Assembly: GCF_000222705.1 (NCBI RefSeq)
Contig: NZ_AFUB01000060.1
Span: forward strand, 1-63,228
DNA length: 63,228 nt
Reading direction: 5' to 3'
From: Streptococcus mitis bv. 2 str. SK95
Lineage (GTDB): Bacteria; Bacillota; Bacilli; Lactobacillales; Streptococcaceae
Shown one piece after another: positions 8,733-17,883 of this stretch. Position 1 is the stretch's first letter, and each line of letters begins with the position of its first letter. The position numbers and the translations under genes were made by a program. The notes beneath the pieces are model-generated. The model worked only from the letters and a program-made list of their open reading frames with translations. It made no database searches and had not been told where the DNA came from.

Positions 8733-9941
8733 ATGAAGAAAAGAATTATTTTAGCCTCAACCGTAGCCTTGTCTTTTGCGCCAGCATTGGCAACTCAAGC
8801 GGAAGAAATTGCATGGACAGCACGTACCGTTGAGCAAATCCAAAATGACGTGACGAAAAACGAGAACAAAAACAGCTATACAGTTCAGTATGGTGATACC
8901 CTGAGCACGATTGCAGAAGCTTTGGGAGTTGATGTGACAGTTCTTGCTAATTTGAACAAGATTACTAATATGGACTTGATTTTCCCAGATACTGTCCTCA
9001 CTACAACTGTCAATGAGGCAGACAAGGTGACGGAAGTTGAAATCCAAACTCCTCAAGCGGATTCTAGTGAAGAAGTGACGACTGCGACAGCTGATTTGAC
9101 GACGAATCAAGTGACAGTCGATGAACAAACAGTTCAAGTAGAAGACCTATCTCAACCAATTGAGGAAGTACCAACTGCAACCGAGACGGAAAAACCAACA
9201 GAAGTAGCGCCAAGTTCAGAAGTTTCTGAGACAGTGACCACTACTGAAGAGACACCATCTACAGAAGCACCTGTGGCAGAAGAAACAGCAGAAACAACTC
9301 CAGCGGTAGCACCGGTGGCAGAAACAACTGAAACTACTAGTCCAGTTGAAGAAGCTCCTCAAGCAGAGACTTCAGCTACCGAAGCAACGGAAGCGCCGAC
9401 TTCGGCGGAAACATCAGTAGCAGCTGCATCAGTAACAGAAACGCCTGCTGATACAAGAGGAACAAGTGCAACAGAATCAACAACAAATTCTGACACTACA
9501 ACTTCGACTTATCAAGCAGAGCAAAGCCAAACTCCTTCAAGAACTTATTCAGCTCCAGCGGCTCCTGACTATGCAGGACTTGCTGTAGCTAATTCTGAAA
9601 ATGCAGGTCTTCAACCACAGACGGCAGCCTTTAAAGAAGAAGTAGCCAACTTGTTTCGGATTACATCCTTTAGTGGCTACCGTCCTGGTGACAGTGGGGA
9701 CCATGGTAAAGGTTTGGCCATCGATTTTATGGTTCCAGTGAGTTCAGCACTCGGAGATCAAATTGCAGAATATGCAGTCCAAAATATGGCTAGCCGTGGT
9801 ATCAACTATATCATCTGGAAACAACGTTTTTACGCTCCATACGATAGTAAATACGGACCAGCCTACACGTGGAATCCAATGCCAGACCGTGGTAGCGTAA
9901 CCGAAAACCACTATGACCACGTTCACGTATCTATGAATTAA
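8733..9941 (+). CDS. secreted LysM-domain cell-wall protein
   Basis: The 402-residue protein has a signal peptide (residues 1-23, ending ALATQA), one LysM domain (about 49-92, YTVQYGDTLSTIAEALGVD) that binds peptidoglycan, a long low-complexity linker rich in Thr, Glu, Ala and Pro (about 100-285), and a C-terminal domain of about 95 residues. The last contains HGKGLAIDFMV and NHYDHVHVS, a His/Asp pattern like that of zinc-dependent M15/VldE-like wall peptidases, so cell-wall hydrolysis is possible but unproved. The ATG at 8733 overlaps the stop of a three-codon frame (8725-8736). AAAGGA is 10 nt upstream. It stands alone between two terminators. Confidence 0.85.
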   Translation: MKKRIILASTVALSFAPALATQAEEIAWTARTVEQIQNDVTKNENKNSYTVQYGDTLSTIAEALGVDVTVLANLNKITNMDLIFPDTVLTTTVNEADKVTEVEIQTPQADSSEEVTTATADLTTNQVTVDEQTVQVEDLSQPIEEVPTATETEKPTEVAPSSEVSETVTTTEETPSTEAPVAEETAETTPAVAPVAETTETTSPVEEAPQAETSATEATEAPTSAETSVAAASVTETPADTRGTSATESTTNSDTTTSTYQAEQSQTPSRTYSAPAAPDYAGLAVANSENAGLQPQTAAFKEEVANLFRITSFSGYRPGDSGDHGKGLAIDFMVPVSSALGDQIAEYAVQNMASRGINYIIWKQRFYAPYDSKYGPAYTWNPMPDRGSVTENHYDHVHVSMN

Positions 9942-9948
9942 GAATAAT

Positions 9949-9983
9949 AAGAAGCTATACATTTAAAAGCGTAGCTTCTTTTT
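9949..9983 (+). terminator. terminator after the LysM gene
   Basis: AGAAGCTA (from 9950) pairs with TAGCTTCT (to 9979), followed by T. Confidence 0.85.
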
Positions 9984-10090
9984 GTGTAAAATAGTATTAA
10001 TAAGTGAAATAAAATCTAAAACATGTTAAAATGTAAGCGAATACAAAACTATACTAACGCTTTTAAGCATAGAGAGAAAGGATGAAGTGA

Positions 10091-10954
10091 ATGACAAATC
10101 GATTAAAAACTCCATTTGAGAAAACAAGAGATGATTTTGAAGAGGAATTTTGTGGTGAAATTGTCGAATTCTTGATTTTTACCCTCCAAAATGTAACTGG
10201 GGCCGCTTCTTTAAAAGATGGTTGTAAAATGCCGTCCGTTCATTTTAAAGCTAGTGTCAATGTTGCAACCCAGGAATTCTCTGAACGTGAGGGACGTTTG
10301 GAATGGGTATTGACTCCTGAGGAATTTGAAGAAAAGAGATGGGGCTTTAGTTTTGAACCCTACAAAATTCATCATATCAAATGTCAAAAACGCCCCTTCA
10401 TGGAGTTAGAGCCATATATGTCAGAAGTAGCTAATAACTGCTACCACTTGCTGGAATACCTAGATGACCAATCCTCAGACTCTAGGTTAGAGACCTTGAT
10501 TGAAACCTATCAAAAACCGGTCATCATTCAAGACGATATTGGCGAATTCACCTTAAACAGAGCCTATTCTTGGTTTGAAGGATTTATCACTTACGAGGGT
10601 GGTAAGATTCATGCTATCTTTGCTGCGAGTGCAGATGAAAGTCTCCCTCCAAGTTCTTTTGATGATCTAAAGAAATTTATGGGAACTTTCCAAGTTCAAG
10701 ATACTCGGATTAAAGACTATATTGTCAAAGAACTGTGGGAAACAGCTCAAGACTGGATAGATTCAGATGAAAATGATGTGGAGTTAACAGAAGAGTATTT
10801 TACCAACTCTCTTTCCTTGAATGAACTATCGATCAACGAAGACGGGGAATTGACCCTCTACTATGATGATAGCGAGGAAATTTTTGCAGGCCATGCCATC
10901 GAAGTTGTCATTGATAAAGAGGGAGAAATCCTTCGAGCAGATTTGGTAGGTTAG
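10091..10954 (+). CDS. DUF2262-like protein of unknown function
   Basis: This is an acidic 287-residue cytoplasmic protein without signal peptide or membrane segment. Its N-terminal half is not recognised. The C-terminal half (about 140-285; AYSWFEGFITYEGGKIHAIF then DDSEEIFAGHAIEVVIDKEG) resembles DUF2262 proteins. The start follows AGAGAAAGGATG. It is a single-gene unit ending in the terminator at 10983-11019. No function can be assigned. Confidence 0.7.
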   Translation: MTNRLKTPFEKTRDDFEEEFCGEIVEFLIFTLQNVTGAASLKDGCKMPSVHFKASVNVATQEFSEREGRLEWVLTPEEFEEKRWGFSFEPYKIHHIKCQKRPFMELEPYMSEVANNCYHLLEYLDDQSSDSRLETLIETYQKPVIIQDDIGEFTLNRAYSWFEGFITYEGGKIHAIFAASADESLPPSSFDDLKKFMGTFQVQDTRIKDYIVKELWETAQDWIDSDENDVELTEEYFTNSLSLNELSINEDGELTLYYDDSEEIFAGHAIEVVIDKEGEILRADLVG

Positions 10955-10982
10955 TGCTGGATTTTATCTAGAATATAGAAAT

Positions 10983-11019
10983 AATAGCCTTTTGGGATTG
11001 AAACCAAGAGGCTATTTTT
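10983..11019 (+). terminator. terminator after the DUF2262-like gene
   Basis: AATAGCCT pairs with AGGCTATT, with an inner TTGG/CCAA stem, followed by T5. Confidence 0.85.
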
Positions 11020-11060
11020 CGTGAGTAAGCAAAATGGTTGCGTTTTTAATCTTTCTGTAA

Positions 11061-11097
11061 TATACTTGATAAGTCAATAGTTGATAAATCAAGTGTA
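11061..11097 (+). promoter_or_regulatory. palindromic operator before the MarR-family gene
   Basis: TATACTTGAT (11061-11070) and ATCAAGTGTA (11088-11097) form an inverted repeat with 9 of 10 bases paired, 17 bp apart. It lies directly downstream of a TGTAATAT -10-like element and upstream of AAGGAGG. MarR proteins usually repress their own operon from such sites, so autoregulation is likely. Confidence 0.6.
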
Positions 11098-11112
11098 CGC
11101 AAGGAGGTAGAA

Positions 11113-11538
11113 ATGAAAAAAATTAACGACTTACTGTACCAGCTCCATTTAACAGATCAGATGATCACTCAACTTTTTGAGAAACAATTGGGAATTAGTT
11201 TGACCCGCTATCAAATCTTGCAGTTTTTACTGCAGCAGTCACCCTGCAACCAGATTGCCGTTCAGGAGAAGTTGCAAATCGACCAGGCGGCCTTGACCCG
11301 TCATTTTAAGATACTAGAGTCAGAGGGCTATGTCAGTCGCAAGCGTAATCCGGCCAATCAGCGAGAAGTCTTAGTTGAATTAACCCAAGAAGCCAAGAAT
11401 CAACTCTTAGTCAGTCCGCCTAAACATCATTTGCGAGTGAAGGAACAGATGGAGAGCATCTTATCGACAGCCGAGCAGAAAGAGCTAACAACTTTACTGA
11501 CGAAACTAGTGTCAGGTCTAGAAAAAATAGAATTTTAA
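11113..11538 (+). CDS. MarR-family transcriptional regulator
   Basis: The 141-residue protein has the MarR winged helix-turn-helix: helices around LTRYQILQFLLQQSP, recognition region DQAALTRHFKILESEGYVSRKRNPANQREVLVELT (the wing with conserved Arg/Asp-type residues) and flanking dimer helices. It presumably represses itself and the DUF1304 gene 10 bp downstream. The ligand is unknown. A strong AAGGAGG precedes the ATG. Confidence 0.85.
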   Translation: MKKINDLLYQLHLTDQMITQLFEKQLGISLTRYQILQFLLQQSPCNQIAVQEKLQIDQAALTRHFKILESEGYVSRKRNPANQREVLVELTQEAKNQLLVSPPKHHLRVKEQMESILSTAEQKELTTLLTKLVSGLEKIEF

Positions 11539-11548
11539 GGAGAAAACG

Positions 11549-11911
11549 ATGTCAATTATTACCACAATTTTAGCAACCCTTGTTGCCCTCGAGCATTTTT
11601 ACATTTTTTATCTGGAAAGTGTAGCTACGCAATCAGATACTACTAGTCGCGTGTTTAATGTGGATAAGGAAGAACTGGCTCGTCCTTCAGTGAGTTCATT
11701 ATTTAAAAATCAAGGAATTTATAATGCTTTGATAGGGGTCTTTCTCTTGTACGGGATTTATTTCTCACAAAGTTTGGAAATTGTGACCATCTTTGTTTTA
11801 TTTGTGCTTGGTGCAGCGACCTACGGTTCTCTAACAGCAGATAAGAAGATTATTCTGAAGCAAGGTGGGCCTGCTATTTTGACTCTGCTGAGTATGTTAC
11901 TTTTGAAATAA
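11549..11911 (+). CDS. DUF1304-family membrane protein
   Basis: The 120-residue protein has four predicted membrane segments and the family start LVALEHFYIFYLES followed by FKNQGIYNALIG. It follows the MarR gene with AAGGAG before the ATG and is surely cotranscribed, so it is the likely target of that regulator. DUF1304 has no established biochemical role. Confidence 0.8.
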   Translation: MSIITTILATLVALEHFYIFYLESVATQSDTTSRVFNVDKEELARPSVSSLFKNQGIYNALIGVFLLYGIYFSQSLEIVTIFVLFVLGAATYGSLTADKKIILKQGGPAILTLLSMLLLK

Positions 11912-11912
11912 G

Positions 11913-11943
11913 AAAACCAGCGTCCTGAACGACGCTGGTTTTT
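11913..11943. terminator. bidirectional terminator between convergent genes
   Basis: AAAACCAGCGTC and GACGCTGGTTTT pair perfectly over 12 bp with a 6 nt loop. T runs occur on both strands, so it serves the rightward DUF1304 operon and the leftward DUF975-like gene. Confidence 0.9.
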
Positions 11944-11951
11944 GTATGCTC

Positions 11952-12809
11952 TTATCCATTTCGACGTTTACGGGCTAGTAGGACTCTGTAAAAGAAGATA
12001 TGATTGTTTTGGATATAGGGAAGGATTGAAAAACTAGCAATTCCAAAAGTGAGCCAGTTGAGGAAGTACCAAGGGAGTAGTTGTAGGTCGAGGACAAAGC
12101 GTTGAAATTTGTAACCCTTCATCAAGAAACGGCTGGTTTTAAGGATTTGACGGGGTTTAGCCTGTCCTAAATCCAGAGTGTCGCAGAGGAGGAATTCTAC
12201 CTGCGAGTAGGCATAATGTTGCGGGATATAGAGGGCATTTCCTACAATCATCAAGATGAGGCTCGCGAAAAAGTAGAGTCCAAAGGCCAGAAGGAATTGC
12301 TCCGTTTCAACGGATGAGAGGTCTAGTTTTGGAAATTCTGGATGTAGGGCAACAAATCTACGAGCCAAGAGATTGCTATAAAAGAGGAAATAAACGCCTA
12401 CTAAGTTTGGAATGCTCCATAAAAAGAGGTAGAAACGTTTGAGGAGCAGAGTTAGGAAGGTTTGCGAGAAGCGCTCTTCAGCAAAGAGGGTCAGGCTTGA
12501 TTTTACTGAGAGTTCCGTATCAGGATCCTTGAGGAGTCGGAGTGTCGCAAAGGCAGCACCTGCTAGAAAAATCGTGCTCATAAAAGAAACCACTAGCGGG
12601 AAGAGATAGGCTTGGAGCACTTGTGCCAGCATGCTGAAAAAGGATTGCTCTAAAACATTTTCTTGGAGGCGAGCCAGGGGGTTGAGAAAGCCTGATAAGA
12701 TGACCAGCATGCTAGGTAATAGATAGACGAGAAAGAGGCGGGGATTTTCAGCCTGAAATTGCCTAGTCTGCAGACGGATGTTTTTTAAATCAATTTTTGG
12801 GTATTTCAT
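11952..12809 (-). CDS. DUF975-family membrane protein
   Basis: The 285-residue integral membrane protein has about five or six hydrophobic segments and the DUF975 pattern (PLVVSFMSTIFLAGAAFATLRLLKD; IPQHYAYSQVEFLLCD; KTSRFLMKGYKFQRFVLDLQLLPWYFLNWLTFGI). Function is not established. The ATG at 12809 is chosen because homology starts there. The frame stays open to 12941, inside tgt, but without a convincing ribosome site. No Shine-Dalgarno sequence precedes 12809, and a TG-G-TATAAT element ends only 6 nt upstream, which suggests a leaderless mRNA. Confidence 0.75.
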   Translation of the reverse strand: MKYPKIDLKNIRLQTRQFQAENPRLFLVYLLPSMLVILSGFLNPLARLQENVLEQSFFSMLAQVLQAYLFPLVVSFMSTIFLAGAAFATLRLLKDPDTELSVKSSLTLFAEERFSQTFLTLLLKRFYLFLWSIPNLVGVYFLFYSNLLARRFVALHPEFPKLDLSSVETEQFLLAFGLYFFASLILMIVGNALYIPQHYAYSQVEFLLCDTLDLGQAKPRQILKTSRFLMKGYKFQRFVLDLQLLPWYFLNWLTFGIASFSILPYIQNNHIFFYRVLLARKRRNG

Positions 12810-12815
12810 TCTCTC

Positions 12816-12824
12816 ATTATACCA
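12816..12824 (-). promoter_or_regulatory. extended -10 six bases before the ATG (leaderless promoter candidate)
   Basis: On the minus strand TG-G-TATAAT is followed by GAGAGA and then the ATG at 12809. RNA polymerase normally starts about 7 nt after the -10 hexamer, which here is the A of the ATG. Confidence 0.6.
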
Positions 12825-12922
12825 TAGTTCGTGACAGTTCCTGGTTTTTTTGATAAAATCATACAGTATGCCTTTGGGCACAAAGTATGAACTGGGACTG
12901 TCTTTCCCAGCTTCGGAGGTAG

Positions 12923-14068
<1,146 letters not shown>

Positions 14069-14087
14069 AACGGAATTGATATAAGCT

Positions 14088-14117
14088 AAAAATCCTACGT
14101 TTTCTCGTAGGATTTTT
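14088..14117 (+). terminator. terminator of tgt
   Basis: AAAAATCCTACG and CGTAGGATTTTT pair perfectly over 12 bp and continue into T. Confidence 0.9.
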
Positions 14118-14142
14118 CTTCTTTTTTTGATAGAATAGGGAG

Positions 14143-14148
14143 TATAAT
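14143..14148 (+). promoter_or_regulatory. -10 element of the acyltransferase gene
   Basis: TATAAT 55 bp before the ATG at 14203. Confidence 0.5.
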
Positions 14149-14202
14149 GGAATGAAAATTAGGTGGTGTTTTACTTCCTAATTTAATGGAGAATAGACTC
14201 GT

Positions 14203-16020
14203 ATGCGTATTAAATGGTTTTCCTTGATTAGGATTACAGGTTTACTTTTGGTGCTTTTGTACCACTTCTTTCAGACCATCTTTCCTGGAGGCTTCTTTGG
14301 GGTAGATGTCTTTTTCACATTTTCAGGATTCTTGATTACCTCTCTCCTATTGGAAGAGTTTGGTAAGAAAAGCCAGATTGATTTGCTGGGCTTTTTTAAG
14401 AGACGGTTTTACCGTATCGTGCCACCTGTGGTTTTAATGGTTTTGGTGACCATGCCCTTTACCCTCTTAGTTCGTCAAGACTATGTTGCAGGTATTGGCG
14501 GTCAGATTGCTGGAGTTTTCGGCTTTGTGACCAACTTCTATGAAATGCTTACGGGGGGCAGTTACGAATCTCAGTTCATTCCCCACCTCTTTGTTCATAA
14601 CTGGAGTTTGGCTGTTGAGGTTCACTACTACATCCTTTGGGGCTTGGCTGTCTGGTTCTTATCGAAACGATCAAAATCTAGTAGTCAGTTGAGAGGAACC
14701 GTCTTTCTCCTGTCTGCTGGAGTATTTATCCTTAGCTTCTTCTCTATGTTTATTGGTAGTCTCATGGCTAGTTCCTATTCGTCTGTCTACTTTTCAAGTT
14801 TGACTCATGTCTATCCCTTCTTTTTAGGAAGCATTTTGGCGACAGTTGTGGGTGTTCGTCAGACGAGCGATTTAGTAAAGCAATTTGATCGGACATGGGA
14901 TCTTCGTCAAAATCTACTGGTGTTTGCTGCGGGGCTTTTGGTGTTAGTGCTCTTGACTTTCTTTGTCAAGTTCACCTACCTGTTTGCGTACTTATTTGGC
15001 TTCTTACTGGCAAGTTTAGCGGCAGTGACTATGATTTTTGCTGCGCGTGTCTTGCATGAGAAAACGCCTGAGATACAAGAACCTCGGATAATTACATTTT
15101 TAGCGGATACTAGCTACGCGGTTTATCTCTTCCACTGGCCTTTTTATATTATCTTTTCTCAGTTGATGAGTAATCTGCCTGCTGTTATTCTGACAATCAT
15201 CTTTTCTTATTTCTTTGCTATCCTATCCTTCTATATTATTGAGCCATTGATTGCCGGTAAGACCAATCCTTTAATACGGAAAATTAGTCGATTACCTCAT
15301 ATTAAACCAATTAGTGCTAGTGGTGTTGGTGTTCTTTCCTTAATTACCTTGATTATCATAGCTGTGGCTCCCCAAGTTGGAGCTTTTGAGACAGACTTGA
15401 TGGTCAATGGTTTCAAGCAAGCACAGACCAATATAGGACAAACAAAGACTCTTGCTGAGCAAGCAGAGGCTAGCCGACTTGGAATTTCTGAGGGAACGAG
15501 TCTGATTGGAGATTCGGTAGCCTTGCGTGCTAATACAGCCTTACAAGAGGCCCTTCCTGAAGCAAATATCAACGCTCAAGTTAGTCGGACGACCAAGCAA
15601 GCCAATGACATCATGCTCAATAACAGCCAGAACAAGGTACTTCTAAAAACAGTTGTCATTGCAACGGGTGTAAACGGACCAGAGAATTACAAAGATGACT
15701 TAGATACGATAGTTAAAAACCTCCCCAAAGGCCACCATCTGATTCTTGTAACTCCTTATGAAGGTGACAAGAGCAAGGAGACTTACAAATCAGTTGAGCA
15801 GTATGCGACTTATACGAGAGAATTAGCTGAAAAGAATCCATATGTGAGTATCGCTGACTGGAATAAGGTTGCTAAGGAGCACCCTGAAATCTGGGCTGGA
15901 ACCGACCAAGTCCACTTTGGAAATGATAGCAACATGATTGAAGAAGGCGCTAAACTTTACGCAGAGACGATTGCAGCTGCTGTTAAGGCCGCTCAAGAAC
16001 TACCTGTGAAATCAAAATAA
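14203..16020 (+). CDS. oatA: peptidoglycan O-acetyltransferase, acyltransferase-3 plus SGNH domain
   Basis: The 605-residue protein has two parts. The first is an acyltransferase-3 membrane domain of about ten helices (residues 1-390), with the family His in LVLLYHFFQTIFPGGFFGVDVFFTFSGFLI and the FFKRRFYRIVPP motif. The second is an extracellular SGNH/GDSL hydrolase-like domain (about 430-600), with GDSVALRAN holding the nucleophile Ser and DQVHFGN holding the Asp/His pair. This is the OatA/Adr architecture, which acetylates the C6 hydroxyl of N-acetylmuramic acid outside the cell and lowers lysozyme sensitivity. Membrane acyltransferases acting on other glycans share the fold. It is a single-gene unit between terminators. 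Confidence 0.8.
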   Translation: MRIKWFSLIRITGLLLVLLYHFFQTIFPGGFFGVDVFFTFSGFLITSLLLEEFGKKSQIDLLGFFKRRFYRIVPPVVLMVLVTMPFTLLVRQDYVAGIGGQIAGVFGFVTNFYEMLTGGSYESQFIPHLFVHNWSLAVEVHYYILWGLAVWFLSKRSKSSSQLRGTVFLLSAGVFILSFFSMFIGSLMASSYSSVYFSSLTHVYPFFLGSILATVVGVRQTSDLVKQFDRTWDLRQNLLVFAAGLLVLVLLTFFVKFTYLFAYLFGFLLASLAAVTMIFAARVLHEKTPEIQEPRIITFLADTSYAVYLFHWPFYIIFSQLMSNLPAVILTIIFSYFFAILSFYIIEPLIAGKTNPLIRKISRLPHIKPISASGVGVLSLITLIIIAVAPQVGAFETDLMVNGFKQAQTNIGQTKTLAEQAEASRLGISEGTSLIGDSVALRANTALQEALPEANINAQVSRTTKQANDIMLNNSQNKVLLKTVVIATGVNGPENYKDDLDTIVKNLPKGHHLILVTPYEGDKSKETYKSVEQYATYTRELAEKNPYVSIADWNKVAKEHPEIWAGTDQVHFGNDSNMIEEGAKLYAETIAAAVKAAQELPVKSK

Positions 16021-16024
16021 AATC

Positions 16025-16051
16025 AAAGAGTTGGAGATATCCAGCTCTTTT
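16025..16051 (+). terminator. weak terminator after oatA
   Basis: AAAGAGTTGG pairs with CCAGCTCTTT (one wobble), with only a short T run. Confidence 0.6.
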
Positions 16052-16068
16052 AAAATATCTCCAGAAAA

Positions 16069-16083
16069 GAGGTCTATACCATT
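16069..16083 (+). promoter_or_regulatory. NagR/DasR-type (dre) operator candidate before nagA
   Basis: GAGGTCTATACCATT closely resembles the GGTCTANACC core that GntR-family NagR/DasR regulators bind in front of aminosugar genes. A TATAAT lies about 20 bp downstream (16105-16110). This suggests glucosamine-6-phosphate-responsive control of nagA. Confidence 0.55.
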
Positions 16084-16160
16084 TACAAATGAAAAAGAAA
16101 GGTTTATAATGTAATTGACATAATAAATTCTAGAATCAATCTATCAAGGAGGTTATCATT

Positions 16161-17312
16161 ATGCCTAATTATATTAAAGCGGATCAGTTTTTCTACCCAC
16201 ACGGAGTTCGTCGTGGCGGTTACTTAGAACTTGTGGATGGCAAGTTTGGAAAACATGTAGAACAGATTCCTGAAGGAGCTGAGGTGATTGACTATACAGG
16301 CTACAGCATTGCCCCAGGACTTGTAGATACCCACATTCATGGATTTGGCGGTGTCGATGTCATGGACAATAACATCGAAGGAACCCTTCATACCATGAGT
16401 GAAGGGCTCCTCAGCATGGGAGTAACGAGTTTCTTGCCAACTACTTTGACCTCATCTTATGAGCAATTGCTCGCGGTAACAGAAAATATCGGTGCCCGTT
16501 ATCAGGAAGCAAGTGGAGCTAAGATTCGGGGAATCTATTTCGAAGGTCCGTATTTCACAGAGAAATACAAGGGAGCTCAAAACCCTGCCTACATGAAAGA
16601 TCCTCGTATGGATGAGTTTCGTGCTTGGCAAAAAGCAGCAAATGGCTTGCTTAATAAAATTGCCCTTGCGCCAGAGCGTGAAGGTGTAGAAGACTTTGTT
16701 CGTACAGTTACGGGTGAAGGAGTGACCGTTGCTCTTGGGCACTCAAATGCGACTTTTGATGAAGCTAAAAAGGCAGTAGATGCTGGAGCGAGCGTTTGGG
16801 TACATGCCTACAATGGGATGCGTGGGTTGACTCACCGTGAGCTCGGTATGGTGGGAGCCATGTATGAATTGCCTCATACCTATGCAGAGTTGATCTGTGA
16901 TGGTCATCACGTGGATCCAAAAGCCTGCGAAATCCTTATCAAACAAAAAGGAACAGAAAATATTGCTCTTATCACAGACTGTATGACAGCTGGTGGCTTG
17001 GAAGACGGCGACTACATGCTGGGAGAATTCCCGGTAGTGGTTGCCAATGGAACTGCTCGTCTCAAATCTACAGGTAACTTGGCAGGTTCTATTCTCAAAC
17101 TCAAAGACGGTTTGAAGAATGTGGTTGAATGGGGAATTGCGAATCCACATGAAGCGGTCATGATGGCGAGCTTCAACCCAGCAAAATCTGTTCACATTGA
17201 TGATGTCTGTGGCCAAATTCGTGAAGGCTACGACGCTGACTTTATCGTATTAGATAAAGATTTGGAATTAGTTGCAACCTACCTAGATGGTGTGAAACGT
17301 TATCAAGCATAA
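16161..17312 (+). CDS. nagA: N-acetylglucosamine-6-phosphate deacetylase
   Basis: The 383-residue amidohydrolase converts GlcNAc-6-phosphate to glucosamine-6-phosphate and acetate, feeding wall synthesis and glycolysis. It shows the metal motif LVDTHIHGFGG near residue 58, YFEGPYF with the metal-binding Glu near 130, GHSNATFDEA with His, a second His in WVHAYNGMRGLTHRE, and the catalytic Asp in LITDCMTAGG. The length is normal. AAGGAGG precedes the ATG. It is a monocistronic unit with its own terminator. Confidence 0.95.
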   Translation: MPNYIKADQFFYPHGVRRGGYLELVDGKFGKHVEQIPEGAEVIDYTGYSIAPGLVDTHIHGFGGVDVMDNNIEGTLHTMSEGLLSMGVTSFLPTTLTSSYEQLLAVTENIGARYQEASGAKIRGIYFEGPYFTEKYKGAQNPAYMKDPRMDEFRAWQKAANGLLNKIALAPEREGVEDFVRTVTGEGVTVALGHSNATFDEAKKAVDAGASVWVHAYNGMRGLTHRELGMVGAMYELPHTYAELICDGHHVDPKACEILIKQKGTENIALITDCMTAGGLEDGDYMLGEFPVVVANGTARLKSTGNLAGSILKLKDGLKNVVEWGIANPHEAVMMASFNPAKSVHIDDVCGQIREGYDADFIVLDKDLELVATYLDGVKRYQA

Positions 17313-17318
17313 TAAAGA

Positions 17319-17347
17319 GCAGAGGCTGTGAATCAGCCTTTGCTTTT
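17319..17347 (+). terminator. terminator of nagA
   Basis: GCAGAGGCTG pairs with CAGCCTTTGC (one wobble), followed by T4. Confidence 0.8.
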
Positions 17348-17457
17348 CTATTCAGAGGTATCTTCAGAAAGCTAGAGGATTGTTCTATAATGAAGCAAAA
17401 TCCTTTCATTGTTCTAGAAAATTCGTTATAATATACGGTACAAAGGAAGTAGTAAGA

Positions 17458-17823
17458 ATGTATCGTGTTATAGAAATGTATGGGGATTTTGAACCGTGGT
17501 GGTTCATAGAAGGTTGGGAAGAAGATGTCATCATGAGTCAATCTTTTGACAAGTATTATGATGCTCTAAAATATTATAAGTTATGTTGGTTTGAGCTGGA
17601 AAAGAAGAATCCTCTTTATAAGAGTCGGAGCGATTTGATGACTATTTTTTGGGATCCTGCTGACCAACGCTGGTGTGATGAGTGCGATGAGTATTTGCAG
17701 CAGTACCATTCTTTGGCTCTTTTACAGGATGGGCAAGTCATCCCTGATGAAAAGCTACGTCCAGGTTATGAAAAACAAACAGGTCAAGAAAAACACCGTT
17801 CTTGCCGCATGAAATGGAGATAA
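17458..17823 (+). CDS. DUF1033-family protein
   Basis: The 121-residue protein starts MYRVIEMYGDFEPWWFIEGWEED, the conserved, Trp-rich DUF1033 opening. A Cys pair (WCDECDEY) and a basic tail follow. It has no signal or membrane segment and no known role. In streptococci the family gene commonly sits before comGA, as here. The ATG at 17458 fits AAAGGAAG 7-9 nt upstream and a TATAAT at 17427-17432. An in-frame ATG 78 bp earlier lies upstream of that promoter. Confidence 0.8.
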   Translation: MYRVIEMYGDFEPWWFIEGWEEDVIMSQSFDKYYDALKYYKLCWFELEKKNPLYKSRSDLMTIFWDPADQRWCDECDEYLQQYHSLALLQDGQVIPDEKLRPGYEKQTGQEKHRSCRMKWR

Positions 17824-17850
17824 AAAGTAACTTTTTAAGTTGCTTTTTTA
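17822..17850 (+). terminator. terminator between DUF1033 gene and comGA
   Basis: AAAAAGTAACT pairs with AGTTGCTTTTT (one wobble). The T tract runs straight into the ComX box. Confidence 0.75.
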
Positions 17851-17856
17851 TTTTTT

Positions 17857-17864
17857 TGCGAATA
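17857..17864 (+). promoter_or_regulatory. ComX (SigX) cin-box of the comG operon
   Basis: TGCGAATA, preceded by a T run, matches the late-competence promoter consensus TACGAATA at 7 of 8 bases and stands 20 bp before the comGA start. It implies expression only during competence, driven by the alternative sigma factor ComX. Confidence 0.8.
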
Positions 17865-17883
17865 GTTAGATAAGGAGGGCGGT

